Source: Streptomyces sp. 2131.1 (lineage in GTDB: Bacteria > Actinomycetota > Actinomycetes > Streptomycetales > Streptomycetaceae). Taken from it: DNA of 64,000 bases. Each line of letters opens with the position of its first letter. Positions within the stretch are counted from its first letter, which is position 1. This document shows, in pieces, positions 8,141-16,730 of this stretch. Made by a program: the position numbers and the translations under genes. Below the pieces are notes generated by a model. That model did not search any database. It was not told the DNA's origin and worked only from the letters and a program-made list of their open reading frames with translations. The stretch covers positions 2,108,001 to 2,172,000 of the forward strand of contig NZ_FNSY01000001.1 in NCBI RefSeq assembly GCF_900105515.1, written 5' to 3'.

Positions 8141-8812
8141 ATGCGTCTCGTCATCGCCCGCTGCTCCGTGGACTACGCGGGCCGGCTCACGGCCCACCTG
8201 CCCTCCGCTCCCCGCCTCATCCTGGTGAAGGCGGACGGGAGCGTGTCGATCCACGCCGACGACAGGGCGTACAAACCGCTCAACTGGATGTCGCCGCCGT
8301 GCACCCTGAAGGAGGGCAGCGGGGACGCCGAGGGCGTCTGGACCGTGGTGAACAAGGCGGGCGAAAAACTGATCATCACTATGGAGGAAATCCTCCATGA
8401 CTCGTCCCACGAGCTGGGCGTCGATCCAGGGCTGATCAAGGACGGTGTGGAAGCGCACCTCCAGGAGCTGCTCGCGGACCGCATCGAGATCCTGGGCGAG
8501 GGCTACACGCTGATCCGCCGCGAGTACTTCACGGCCATCGGCCCGGTCGACATCCTCTGCCGCGACGCGGACGGGCAGACGGTCGCCGTCGAGCTGAAGC
8601 GCCGCGGCGACATCGACGGCGTCGAGCAGCTGACCCGCTACCTGGAACTCCTCAACCGCGACCCGCACCTGGCCCCGGTGAAGGGCATCTTCGCCGCCCA
8701 GGAGATCAAGCCGCAGGCTAGGGTCCTCGCCACGGACCGCGGAATCGGCTGCGTGGTCCTGGACTACGACGCGATGCGAGGCATCGAGGACGACAAGCTC
8801 CGCCTGTTCTGA
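8141..8812 (+). CDS. nucS: NucS/EndoMS mismatch-specific endonuclease
   Basis: NucS cuts both strands at mismatched bases and provides the non-MutS/MutL mismatch repair of actinobacteria and some archaea. The 223-residue length is typical. The C-terminal RecB-like nuclease core has [19 protein letters not shown] and QLTRY, giving predicted catalytic D137, E151, K153 and Q163. The N-terminal 115 residues form the DNA-binding and dimerisation domain. The protein ends KLRLF, matching the C-terminal clamp-binding peptide known in this family. The ATG at 8141 gives the family N-terminus [10 protein letters not shown]; a TTG at 8132 is less likely. Confidence 0.95.
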   Translation: MRLVIARCSVDYAGRLTAHLPSAPRLILVKADGSVSIHADDRAYKPLNWMSPPCTLKEGSGDAEGVWTVVNKAGEKLIITMEEILHDSSHELGVDPGLIKDGVEAHLQELLADRIEILGEGYTLIRREYFTAIGPVDILCRDADGQTVAVELKRRGDIDGVEQLTRYLELLNRDPHLAPVKGIFAAQEIKPQARVLATDRGIGCVVLDYDAMRGIEDDKLRLF

Positions 8813-8840
8813 CTCCCGCCGGGTCCGGGCGGCCCTTTCA

Positions 8841-8982
8841 AGCCCGTCCGGCGCTTGAGGACGGAACCCCAGGGCCGGGGACCCGGCACCTTCCGGACGG
8901 GCCGCGCCACCCCAGCCCGTCCGGCGCTTGAGGACGGAACCCCCGCACCGGGGACCCGGCACCTTCGGGACAGGCCGCGCCG
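8841..8982. repeat. Tandem 73-bp repeat carrying hairpins between convergent genes
   Basis: The 30 bases at 8841-8870 recur exactly at 8914-8943, and the following roughly 40 bases are also similar, giving two units with a 73-bp period. Each unit contains CCGTCC-GGCGCTTGA-GGACGG, a 6-bp stem with a 9-base loop. This GTCCGGCGCTTGAGGAC-type element is common between Streptomyces genes. Here it fills the gap between nucS and the convergent ATPase gene and probably terminates both. The second copy runs into the last codons of the ATPase gene. Confidence 0.8.
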
Positions 8983-11451
8983 TCAGGCCCCGTCGCCCGA
9001 GGGCGACCCCTCGCTCACCGAGTCGGACGTGTCCGGCACCGTCGGCGGATCCGACGTCTCCGAATCCGTCGGATCCGGCGTGTCCTCGCTCCCGGTCGGC
9101 GACGGACTGCCCGACTCCGTCTCGCTCGGCGTCGACTTGGTCGACGTAGGCTTCGGCTTCGTCTTCGTCGGCGTCGGCTTCGACGGCGTCACCGACGACT
9201 CGGTCGCCCCGGGCGACGACGGCGTGTCCGGGGACGACGGCCCGTCCGAGGAGGAGGACGGCGTGGCCGAGGACGACACCCCCGGCGAGGCCGACCCGCT
9301 CACCGACGGTCCCGGCGACGCGGACCCCGACCCCGACCCGGACGGCGAAGCAGTCGTCGGGTCGCCCGCCGTCACCTCCTCGTCGTACACCCCGTCGTCA
9401 TCCGGCACCTCCTGCTCGGTCGACGTACCCGCGCCCCCCTGCGGGTCGCTGTTCGACGTCAGCCCGAGTGTGACCACCGTGCCGAGGACCCCTGCCAGCA
9501 GCACCCCGGCCCCGGCTGCCACGAGGTTGCGCCGCGCCCCGCCGATGAGGGCCAGCGGGCCACCCCGCCGCACCCCCTTCCCCACCGCCGACGGCGGCAA
9601 CGGGACCGAAGCCACCACCGCCGTGTCGTCGTCGAACGTGCGCTGTGCCGACACCGGCGCGACGCCCGGCACCCCCAGCGGCGGCGACGCCGTGAACGCG
9701 GCGGCCGTACCGCCGTCGCCCGCCACCGGACCGCCGCCGGCCCGGTCCTCGACCAGCGCGAGGGCCCGCCGCCCGGCCACCGCACCGCTCTTGTCGGCGA
9801 GCGCGCCGCGCATGCTGATGGCGGTCTCCAGCTCGGTCCTGGCCCGGTCGGGGTGACCGGTGCAGAGCGCGAGGACACCCAACTCGTGGTGGAAGTACGC
9901 CTCTTCCGCGACCTCCCCGGCGAGCCGCCCGGCCTCCTGGCCGATCCGCAGGGCCCGCTCCCAGGCCCCCCAGTGCAGCCCGGCCGCGAAGGCGGGGGCC
10001 GCGCTGCGGGCGAGGAGCACGGCGGCGCTGGTCCGGCCGGGCCCGTCCCCCGGCACCAGCCGGCTCATGGCAGCGATGATCGCGTCGGCCTCGGCGGCGG
10101 CGCGTGCGGGGGTGACCGAGGGGTGCCCGGTCCACCAGGCGTAGTGCTGGGCGGCCGTACGGGCCCGGTCGGCGGTGTCGTCGTCGTAGCCGGCAGCGGC
10201 CAGCTGGGCCAGGACCCCGGCGGCCAGCCGGTAGCGGGGGCCGGCGGGCGAGAGCAGCCCGCAGCCGGCCAGTTCGCCGAGCGCGGCGTCGGCGTGGGTC
10301 TCCCCGACGAGCGCCGGCAGGTGCGCCTGGTGCGGCACCTCGCCGCCGAGCGCCACCGCGAAGCGCAGCGTGTCGCGGGCGGCGCCGCTCAGCCGGGAGG
10401 CGAGCAGGGCCGCGGGCGCGGCGCCCTCGCCGAGGCTGGGCAGCGGCACCTCGGCGTTCTCGGCGCCTTCGGGCACGGGCGCCGCGTCGGCGGGCCGGTT
10501 CTCCAGGTACCCGTACTCGTCGTACGCGGTGGGGTCGGTGCGCAGCTGGTCGCGCTGGCGCAGCAGCGCGCCGGCCTGGACGAACCGCAGGGGCAGGCCC
10601 TCGGACTCGAACCAGAGGTCCCCGGCCCAGTTGGCCTCCTCCTCCGTGAGCGGCCGTTCGACGACGCGTGCGAGGAGGTCGAGGGAGGTGGCACGGTCGA
10701 GGCCGGTGAGGAAGACCTCTTCGAGGGGGGAGTCGGCGCCGGGCGCGGCGACGTCGGGCGTCGCGGCGAGCAGGAAGGCGCACTCGGGGGTCGCGTCGAG
10801 CAGTTCGCCGAGGGCGGCGCCGCCGAACTCCAGGTCGTCCAGGACGACGACGGCGCCGGTGGTCCGCAGCGTGTCCAGGAGGAGGGCCCGGTCCGGGCGG
10901 TGGAGGGGCGCGTCGTGGACTGCGTCGAAGAGCGCGTGCAGCAGGTCGGACGCGGTGCGCTTGTGGCCGTTGAGGCGTACGACTCCGTCGGGCGCGAACT
11001 CCGCGCAGTCGGCGGCGACGGCGTCGAGCAGGGCGGTACGGCCGGAACCCGCCGGTCCGGAGAGCCGGACGGAGCGGCCGCCGGCGAGCAGCCTGGTCAG
11101 CCGTTCGCGCTCGTCGTCGCGCCGGAGCAGGGGCAGTTCGGGGACGGGCGGTCCCGGCGGCACGGGGGGCGCCGCGGCGCGGGCGCGGTCGGCGCGGTCG
11201 GCGGGGCTGCGGCGGACGGGGGCCGGGGGCTGCTCGCCGGGCGGGCAGGGTTCGACCTCGCTGCCGTCTATCGGGTTGACGGTGAGCATCAGGTCACCGG
11301 CGACGAGGGTGACCACGCGGGCCTGTTGCGGTGTTTGCTGACCGAAATCCGGAGTCAGCGGGTCCCGGGAGGGCCGGCGCCGGCCGGCTTCCTCGGCGAA
11401 ACCCTTGCTGTCGTGGCCGAACTCTTCCGGCCCCCGGTGTATCGGGTCCAT
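8983..11451 (-). CDS. Large membrane-anchored AAA/STAND-like ATPase with Ser/Thr/Pro-rich tail
   Basis: This is an 822-residue protein. After a disordered N-terminus come a P-loop GPAGSGRT (132-139), a Walker B-like VVVLDDLE and a helical region resembling the ATPase/TPR part of STAND regulators. A single transmembrane helix follows (about 645-666, GVLLAGVLGTVVTLGL), then a 156-residue Ser/Thr/Pro/Asp tail with predicted extracytoplasmic location. No DNA-binding domain is visible. The ATG at 11451 (MDPIHRGPEE) with GGGAG upstream is preferred; the frame is open to 11550. It is conserved near nucS in streptomycetes by memory. Function unknown; perhaps an envelope-linked sensor or scaffold (inference). 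Confidence 0.78.
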   Translation of the reverse strand: MDPIHRGPEEFGHDSKGFAEEAGRRRPSRDPLTPDFGQQTPQQARVVTLVAGDLMLTVNPIDGSEVEPCPPGEQPPAPVRRSPADRADRARAAAPPVPPGPPVPELPLLRRDDERERLTRLLAGGRSVRLSGPAGSGRTALLDAVAADCAEFAPDGVVRLNGHKRTASDLLHALFDAVHDAPLHRPDRALLLDTLRTTGAVVVLDDLEFGGAALGELLDATPECAFLLAATPDVAAPGADSPLEEVFLTGLDRATSLDLLARVVERPLTEEEANWAGDLWFESEGLPLRFVQAGALLRQRDQLRTDPTAYDEYGYLENRPADAAPVPEGAENAEVPLPSLGEGAAPAALLASRLSGAARDTLRFAVALGGEVPHQAHLPALVGETHADAALGELAGCGLLSPAGPRYRLAAGVLAQLAAAGYDDDTADRARTAAQHYAWWTGHPSVTPARAAAEADAIIAAMSRLVPGDGPGRTSAAVLLARSAAPAFAAGLHWGAWERALRIGQEAGRLAGEVAEEAYFHHELGVLALCTGHPDRARTELETAISMRGALADKSGAVAGRRALALVEDRAGGGPVAGDGGTAAAFTASPPLGVPGVAPVSAQRTFDDDTAVVASVPLPPSAVGKGVRRGGPLALIGGARRNLVAAGAGVLLAGVLGTVVTLGLTSNSDPQGGAGTSTEQEVPDDDGVYDEEVTAGDPTTASPSGSGSGSASPGPSVSGSASPGVSSSATPSSSSDGPSSPDTPSSPGATESSVTPSKPTPTKTKPKPTSTKSTPSETESGSPSPTGSEDTPDPTDSETSDPPTVPDTSDSVSEGSPSGDGA

Positions 11452-11693
11452 CGCCAAAGCTCCCAAGACGCGTCGAGCACGGGTGCCCCGCCCGGCCTCG
11501 TACGTCCGGATGCCGCTCACGGTCCGGTGTCCGCCGGGTGGGTCCGTCAATCGGCAGACGGCCGAACCCTAAACCTTCGCACAGTATCTACGAACACCCG
11601 GGGTGGCGTGCCGCCCCGCAGATCACGGTCTCGTGAGGATTGTGTGCCCTGAGCCGTACGGTCACTCGGGCGGCCCGCCGGGCCACTGCGCGT

Positions 11694-12017
11694 TCAGACG
11701 CGCGGCAGGGACTCCGCGGCGATGCCGCCCTCGATGGCGAGGATGCGATGCAGCCGGGTGGCCACCAGGAGGCGTTGCATCTGCGGAGGCACCCCGCGCA
11801 GCACGAGGCGCCGCCCGGCGCGTCCGGCCCTGCGGTGCGCGCCCATGATGACGCCGAGTCCGGTGGCGTCCCACGAATCCAGCTCGGTGAGGTCGAGGAC
11901 CAGATCGCCGACGCCGTCATCGAGGGCCGAGTGCAGGACCGTACGGGCGTCCGCCGCGCTTCGGACGTCGAGGCGGCCCCCGACGACCAGCTCGGCGTGG
12001 TCGCCCCTGATGTGCAT
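11694..12017 (-). CDS. STAS-domain anti-sigma factor antagonist
   Basis: This 107-residue protein consists of one STAS domain (MHIRGDHAELVVGGRLDV ... VLDLTELDSWDATGLGVIMGAHRRA). The Ser/Thr in the DSWDATGLG loop is where anti-sigma kinases phosphorylate such proteins. By family, it binds an anti-sigma factor or regulatory kinase in the cytosol. The ATG at 12017 is preceded by AGGGGAG; an upstream in-frame start at 12131 lacks support. Its partner kinase is not encoded here. The gap to the next minus-strand gene (11452-11693) contains no clear feature. Confidence 0.85.
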   Translation of the reverse strand: MHIRGDHAELVVGGRLDVRSAADARTVLHSALDDGVGDLVLDLTELDSWDATGLGVIMGAHRRAGRAGRRLVLRGVPPQMQRLLVATRLHRILAIEGGIAAESLPRV

Positions 12018-12254
12018 ATGCGCTCCCCTGGAATGCTCCGTGGCCCGGTCCGTCTGTCCGAAACTGTCTCTGCCCCAACTGACTGCGGCAGCGACAGGGT
12101 AGTTGCCGTCTGTAAGCGAACCGATACCCAATTCACTCCGAGGAGTGATGCGGGATGGCTGCGGACCCGGGTGGATCCACTGGCTCCGGACGGTCTTCCC
12201 CGAACGGCGCCCGGCCTGCTTGACAGCGCAACAGCCGGACCGGACCGAAAATGA

Positions 12255-13103
12255 TCAGTAGGTGTAGAAGCCCTGCCCGCTCTTGCGCCCGATGTCACCT
12301 GCATCGACCATCCGGCGCATCAGCTCCGGGGCGGCGAACTTCTCGTCCTGCGACTCGGTGTAGATGTTGCTCGTGGCGTGCAGCAGGATGTCGACGCCGG
12401 TCAGGTCGGCGGTGGCCAGCGGGCCCATCGCGTGGCCGAAACCGAGCTTGCAGGCGACATCGATGTCCTCGGCCGTGGCGACGCCCGACTCGTACAGCTT
12501 GGCGGCCTCGACGACGAGCGCCGAGATCAGCCGGGTGGTGACGAAGCCGGCCACGTCACGGTTGACGACGATGCAGGTCTTGCCGACGGACTCGGCGAAC
12601 TCCCGCGCGGAGGCGAGGGTTTCGTCGCTGGTCTTGTAGCCGCGTACGAGCTCGCAGAGCTGCATCATCGGGACCGGCGAGAAGAAGTGGACGCCGACGA
12701 CACGCTCCGGGCGCTCCGTCACGGCCGCGATCTTGGTGATCGGGATGGCGGAGGTGTTGGAGGCGAGCACGGCATCGTCCCGGACGATCTTGTCGAGCGA
12801 CCGGAAGATCTCGTGCTTCACCTCCAGCTTCTCGAAGACGGCCTCGACGACGACGTCCGCGTCGGCGACGGCGTCCAGGTCGGTGGTCGTGGTGATACGG
12901 CCGAGGGCGGCCTCGGCGTCGCCGGCGTCGAGCTTGCCCTTGGAGACGAACTTGTCGTAGGAGGCCTTGATGCCGTCGCGGCCGCGGGCCAGGGCCTCGT
13001 CGGTGACGTCGCGCAGCACCACGTCCCAGCCCGCCTGGGCGGAGACCTGCGCGATGCCGGACCCCATGAGTCCGGCTCCGATGACGGCGAGCTTCCTGGC
13101 CAC
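12255..13103 (-). CDS. 3-hydroxybutyryl-CoA dehydrogenase
   Basis: This 282-residue soluble enzyme oxidises or reduces 3-hydroxyacyl-CoA/acetoacetyl-CoA with NAD(P), feeding fatty acid breakdown or butyryl-CoA supply for polyketide extender units. The Rossmann motif GAGLMGSG is at residues 9-16. The HAD signature GVHFFSPVPMMQLCELVRG contains the catalytic His and Glu. The C-terminal 3HCDH domain ends GRKSGQGFYTY. Length matches FadB2/Hbd proteins. The GTG at 13103 with GAGGGG upstream gives the conserved VARKLAVIGAG start. It is separated by 137 bp from the TetR gene; no operator is obvious there. Confidence 0.93.
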   Translation of the reverse strand: MARKLAVIGAGLMGSGIAQVSAQAGWDVVLRDVTDEALARGRDGIKASYDKFVSKGKLDAGDAEAALGRITTTTDLDAVADADVVVEAVFEKLEVKHEIFRSLDKIVRDDAVLASNTSAIPITKIAAVTERPERVVGVHFFSPVPMMQLCELVRGYKTSDETLASAREFAESVGKTCIVVNRDVAGFVTTRLISALVVEAAKLYESGVATAEDIDVACKLGFGHAMGPLATADLTGVDILLHATSNIYTESQDEKFAAPELMRRMVDAGDIGRKSGQGFYTY

Positions 13104-13240
13104 GTTGGCACCCCTCTGTATGTGTCGGTGGTTCTGGTCCATGCCATGCCCTCCGGCGGAGGTTAGTACCCGGGGCGCGCGCTGGGGCTGCGAAGAGATG
13201 CGCGTCACGTCTCAAATGACGGACATCACACCGGGACGCC

Positions 13241-13882
13241 TCATTCGGCGGCGCGCCGGGCGTAGTTGAGTACCTTTTCGCCCAGCAGGTCCTCGATGTC
13301 GTCGAGCAGCGCGAGGGCGTCCCGGGAGACCTCGGCGGGCTTGCGGCCGGACACCATCTCGCGGCCGATGTGAGCCATGAGCGTGCTGTGGACCCAGGAG
13401 AGCTGACCGGCCACCAGGACCGGCACCCGGTCGCCGGGCCCGGCGCCGCTCACCTCCAGGAGGGTGGCCTCCAGGTGCTGGGCGGCCTCCTGCTGGATGT
13501 GCCAGAGGCGGGCCTTGAGGCTGTCGGCGCCCTCGATGACCCGCATGAAGCGGTCGTACCCCTCCATCAGGCCGACGGTGGGCGAGACGCTCTCGACCTG
13601 GATGCGCAGCTCGCGCAGGACGGCGTCGGCGGCGGACTCGCCCTTGTCGCGTCCCCTCACGTACCGCGAGAGGCGTTCGACGACTCCCTGGCCGCGGTCG
13701 AGGAACAGGTCCTCCTTGGCCGGGAAGTAGTTGTAGACGGTGTTGACCGAGACGTCGGCGGCATGGGCGATCTCGGCGATCGTGACCGCGTCGAAGCCGC
13801 GCTCCAGGAAGAGGCCGGTGGCCACGTCCGAGAGGTGCTGCCTGGTCTGCCGCTTCTTGCGCTCCCTGAGTCCCTCAGCCAT
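13241..13882 (-). CDS. TetR-family repressor divergent from a DrrAB-like exporter
   Basis: This 213-residue regulator has an N-terminal helix-turn-helix (TIAEIAHAADVSVNTVYNYFPAKEDLF, about residues 34-60 in two adjoining segments) and a divergent ligand-binding domain. The ATG at 13882 (MAEGLRERKKRQ) is preferred because the inverted repeat at 13921-13946 would otherwise overlap the coding region; an in-frame start exists at 13927. Its divergence from an ABC exporter suggests that it represses both itself and the exporter until a ligand, perhaps a drug, binds (family logic, inference). Confidence 0.87.
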   Translation of the reverse strand: MAEGLRERKKRQTRQHLSDVATGLFLERGFDAVTIAEIAHAADVSVNTVYNYFPAKEDLFLDRGQGVVERLSRYVRGRDKGESAADAVLRELRIQVESVSPTVGLMEGYDRFMRVIEGADSLKARLWHIQQEAAQHLEATLLEVSGAGPGDRVPVLVAGQLSWVHSTLMAHIGREMVSGRKPAEVSRDALALLDDIEDLLGEKVLNYARRAAE

Positions 13883-13920
13883 GGCCCCATCGTAGAACGC
13901 CTGGAGTCTCTGAATGTTTG

Positions 13921-13946
13921 GAGTCATTGCATTTTTTCAGTGACTC
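13921..13946. promoter_or_regulatory. Probable TetR operator
   Basis: GAGTCATTG (13921-13929) and CAGTGACTC (13938-13946) form an inverted repeat with one mismatch and an 8-base AT-rich spacer, centred in the 79-bp gap between the divergent tetR and ABC genes. An extra GGAGTC half-site occurs at 13903-13908. The position is right for dual repression. Confidence 0.6.
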
Positions 13947-13961
13947 TGTTTTCTTAGGGGC

Positions 13962-14741
13962 ATGACCGTCATCAGCACGTCCGGGCTCGCCCGGACCTTC
14001 ATGAGCAGGACCGGCCCGGTCGAGGCCGTCCGTTCCCTCGACATGACCGTCGCGGCCGGCGAGATCGTCGGCCTGCTCGGACCCAACGGCGCGGGCAAGA
14101 CGACCACCCTGCGCATGCTCACCACGCTGCTCTCCCCCACCGGCGGCGCGGCCACCGTCGCCGGCCACGACCTGGCCACCGACCCGGCGGGCGTACGCGA
14201 GCGGTGCGGTTACGTCGCCCAGTCGGGCGGAGTCGACCCGCACACCACCGTGCGGGAGGAACTGGTCACCCAGGGCCGGATGTACCGGCTCGGCAGGGCG
14301 GGGGCGGTTGCCCGGGCCACCGAACTCGCCGCGGAACTCGGCCTGTCGGACCTGCTCGACCGCCGCACCGCCACGCTCTCCGGCGGCCAGCGACGGCGGC
14401 TCGACATCGCCATGGGGCTCACCCACCGCCCCGCCGTCCTCTTCCTGGACGAGCCCACCACCGGTCTGGACCCGGGCAGCCGCGCCGACCTCTGGGACCT
14501 GGTCCGCCGGCTCCGCGACACCGACGGCACCACCGTCGTGCTCACCACGCACTACCTGGACGAGGCGGACGCCCTCGCCGACCGGCTCGTCGTCGTCGAC
14601 GGCGGCCTGGTGGCCGCGGAGGGCACCCCGGCCCAGCTGAAGACCCGGTACGCGGGCTCGCCGCACGCCTCGCTCCAGGACGCCTTCCTCGCCCTCACCG
14701 GGCGCGCCCCCGCCGCCGACGCCGCGCCCCTCGCGGTCTGA
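13962..14741 (+). CDS. DrrA-like ABC exporter ATP-binding protein
   Basis: This is a 259-residue ATPase of the daunorubicin-resistance (DrrA) type. Walker A is GPNGAGKTT, signature LSGGQRRRLDIAMGL, Walker B AVLFLDEPTTGLDPGSR and the H-loop TTHYLDEAD. The start at 13962 has only a poorly spaced AGGGG, so translation may be weak or leaderless. It ends 17 bases before the permease gene, forming an operon. It is likely to energise export of a hydrophobic compound; the specificity cannot be read from the sequence. Confidence 0.9.
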   Translation: MTVISTSGLARTFMSRTGPVEAVRSLDMTVAAGEIVGLLGPNGAGKTTTLRMLTTLLSPTGGAATVAGHDLATDPAGVRERCGYVAQSGGVDPHTTVREELVTQGRMYRLGRAGAVARATELAAELGLSDLLDRRTATLSGGQRRRLDIAMGLTHRPAVLFLDEPTTGLDPGSRADLWDLVRRLRDTDGTTVVLTTHYLDEADALADRLVVVDGGLVAAEGTPAQLKTRYAGSPHASLQDAFLALTGRAPAADAAPLAV

Positions 14742-14758
14742 CACCCCTCGGGACACCC

Positions 14759-15508
14759 ATGCTGCTGCACGACACCGCGCTGGTCTTCGGGCGCTACGCC
14801 CGCCAGACCCTGCGCTCCAGGTTCCAGATCCTCTTCGGCATCCTGATGCCCCTGCTCTACCTGCTCTTCTTCGGACCGCTGCTCACCGGTCTGCCGCTCG
14901 GCGGGGGCGTCGACTCCTGGCAGGTCCTGGTGCCCGGACTGCTGCTCCAGCTCGGCCTGTTCGGCGCCTCGTTCGCCGGGTTCGGCCTCATCATCGACAA
15001 GTCGACCGGGGTGGTCGAGCGGATGCGCGTGACCCCGGTGAGCCGGGCGGCACTGCTGCTGGGCCGGGTGCTGCGGGACGCGCTGCTGTTCGTGTTCCAG
15101 GCGGTGCTGCTGGTGCTCGTCGCCGTAGTGATGGGACTGCGCGCACCGCTGCCCGGGGTGCTGATCGGCTTCCTGTTCGTCGGCCTGCTGACGGTGTCGC
15201 TGGCCTCGCTCTCGTACGCGCTCGCGATGCGGGTCTCGACACCGCAGGAGTTCGGCCCCGTCATCAACTCGCTCACGGTGCCGGCCATGCTGCTGTCCGG
15301 CCTGATGCTGCCGATGACGCTCGGCCCGAAGTGGCTCGACGTGCTCTCGCACTTCACGCCGTTCCGCTACCTGGTGGACGCGGTCCGGGACGCGTACGCG
15401 GGCACGTACGCCACCGCGCACATGCTGTACGGGGCGCTGGTCGCCCTGGGCTTCGCGGCGCTGGCCGTGACGGTGGGCACACGTGTCTTCCGGAAGGCCG
15501 GGGCGTAA
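14759..15508 (+). CDS. DrrB-like ABC exporter permease
   Basis: This 249-residue ABC-2 permease has about six membrane segments (for example FQILFGILMPLLYLLFFGPL and VNSL-like PVINSLTVPAMLLSGLMLPM). It contains the FGLIIDKSTGVVERMRVTPVS loop typical of DrrB/NodJ proteins, where an amphipathic helix contacts the ATPase. It partners the ATPase at 13962 and is presumably under the same TetR control. Confidence 0.9.
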   Translation: MLLHDTALVFGRYARQTLRSRFQILFGILMPLLYLLFFGPLLTGLPLGGGVDSWQVLVPGLLLQLGLFGASFAGFGLIIDKSTGVVERMRVTPVSRAALLLGRVLRDALLFVFQAVLLVLVAVVMGLRAPLPGVLIGFLFVGLLTVSLASLSYALAMRVSTPQEFGPVINSLTVPAMLLSGLMLPMTLGPKWLDVLSHFTPFRYLVDAVRDAYAGTYATAHMLYGALVALGFAALAVTVGTRVFRKAGA

Positions 15509-15509
15509 C

Positions 15510-15521
15510 TAGGCTGGCCGC
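15510..15521 (+). promoter_or_regulatory. -10 box of a probable leaderless promoter for the adenosyltransferase
   Basis: TAGGCT at 15510-15515 is followed by six bases and then ATG 15522, with no Shine-Dalgarno sequence. The box begins just after the DrrB stop codon. Confidence 0.55.
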
Positions 15522-16094
15522 ATGGTCAATCTGACGCGCATCTACACCCGTACCGGCGACAAGGGCACCACCGCCCTCGGCGACATGAGCCGCACCGCCA
15601 AGACCGATCTGCGGATCTCCGCGTACGCCGACACCAACGAGGCCAACGCGGTCATCGGCACCGCGATCGCCCTCGGCCAGCTGGACGAGGACGTCGTGAA
15701 GGTCCTCGTCCGCGTGCAGAACGACCTGTTCGACGTGGGCGCGGACCTGTCCACGCCGGTCGTCGAGGACCCGAAGTACCCGCCGCTGCGCGTCGAGCAG
15801 TCGTACGTCGACAAGCTGGAGGGCGACTGCGACCACTACCTGGAGCAGGTGGAGAAGCTCCGCAGCTTCATCCTTCCGGGCGGTACGCCGGGCGCCGCGC
15901 TGCTGCACCAGGCGTGCACGGTGGTCCGGCGCGCCGAGCGGTCCACCTGGGCGGCGATGGAGGTGCACGGCGAGGTGATGAACCCGCTGACGGCGACCTA
16001 CCTCAACCGCCTCTCGGACCTGCTGTTCATCCTGGCCCGGGTGGCCAACAAGGAGGTCGGCGACGTGCTGTGGGTGCCGGGCGGCGAGCGCTAG
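15522..16094 (+). CDS. Cob(I)alamin adenosyltransferase, PduO type
   Basis: This 190-residue enzyme transfers the adenosyl group of ATP to cob(I)alamin, making coenzyme B12 for mutases and ribonucleotide reductase. The N-terminal ATP loop TRTGDKGTTALGD is diagnostic of the PduO family. Further conserved parts are AYADTNEANAVIG, FILPGGTPGAALLHQA and VRRAERSTW, ending with NRLSDLLFILAR. The start at ATG 15522 is supported by the upstream leaderless promoter. Its 3' end overlaps the convergent gene at 16091 by four bases. Confidence 0.95.
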   Translation: MVNLTRIYTRTGDKGTTALGDMSRTAKTDLRISAYADTNEANAVIGTAIALGQLDEDVVKVLVRVQNDLFDVGADLSTPVVEDPKYPPLRVEQSYVDKLEGDCDHYLEQVEKLRSFILPGGTPGAALLHQACTVVRRAERSTWAAMEVHGEVMNPLTATYLNRLSDLLFILARVANKEVGDVLWVPGGER

Positions 16095-16636
16095 GAGCTC
16101 GGGCCGGGCGCCCGTTTCGGGAACACCGTGTAGCTCGCGGCGATCACCAGGTTGATCCCGACGACCAGGAGCATCGTGCGCTGCCAGGACCGCAGCGAGC
16201 TCACGTCCCCGTCACCGCCCACGTACCAGACGGCCGCCTGGAGCAGCGCCAGCGCGGTCGCCGCCGCGACGGTCCAGCGGGCGGCGACCTTCCACTCGTG
16301 CACCGCCCGCGCCTTGCCGTACTTCGGCGGCTTCACCGGGGGCGGGCCGCCGGCGAACCGGTGCGCGACGCGGGCGTCGGCCCACTTGATGGTGGAGTGC
16401 CCGAGGCCGACCGTGAAGCCGATGTAGACCGCGGCGAGCCCGTGCTTCCAGTCGGGTTCCGCGCCGTTCTTCAGGTCCACGGCGGTCACCGCGAGCAGGA
16501 CCAGCTCCAGCACCGGTTCGCACAGCAGCACGGCGGCGCCCAGGCGCGGCCTGCGCGCCCCGTAGCGCAGGGCCAGGCCGGCGGCCAGCAGCACCCAGAA
16601 GGCGATCTCGCAGGCGACGATCAGAGTGACGATCAC
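16091..16636 (-). CDS. Conserved integral membrane protein of unknown function
   Basis: This 181-residue protein has about four hydrophobic segments: near the N-terminus (IVTLIVACEIAFWVLLAAGL), 35-55, 120-145 and 150-172. They are separated by a basic cytosolic loop with PPPVKPPKYGKARAV. No enzymatic motif is seen. The GTG at 16636 follows AAAGGAG. It is convergent with the adenosyltransferase gene, overlapping at the 3' ends, and divergent from the histidine kinase gene at 16731. Confidence 0.78.
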   Translation of the reverse strand: MIVTLIVACEIAFWVLLAAGLALRYGARRPRLGAAVLLCEPVLELVLLAVTAVDLKNGAEPDWKHGLAAVYIGFTVGLGHSTIKWADARVAHRFAGGPPPVKPPKYGKARAVHEWKVAARWTVAAATALALLQAAVWYVGGDGDVSSLRSWQRTMLLVVGINLVIAASYTVFPKRAPGPSS

Positions 16637-16730
16637 GGGTCCGCTCCTTTTCGCTCCCTTCCAGCCTGGCCGCCGTCCCGGCCCCGGTCATCGGCCCCGA
16701 TGACGACACCCGACTGCATACTTCGATGTA

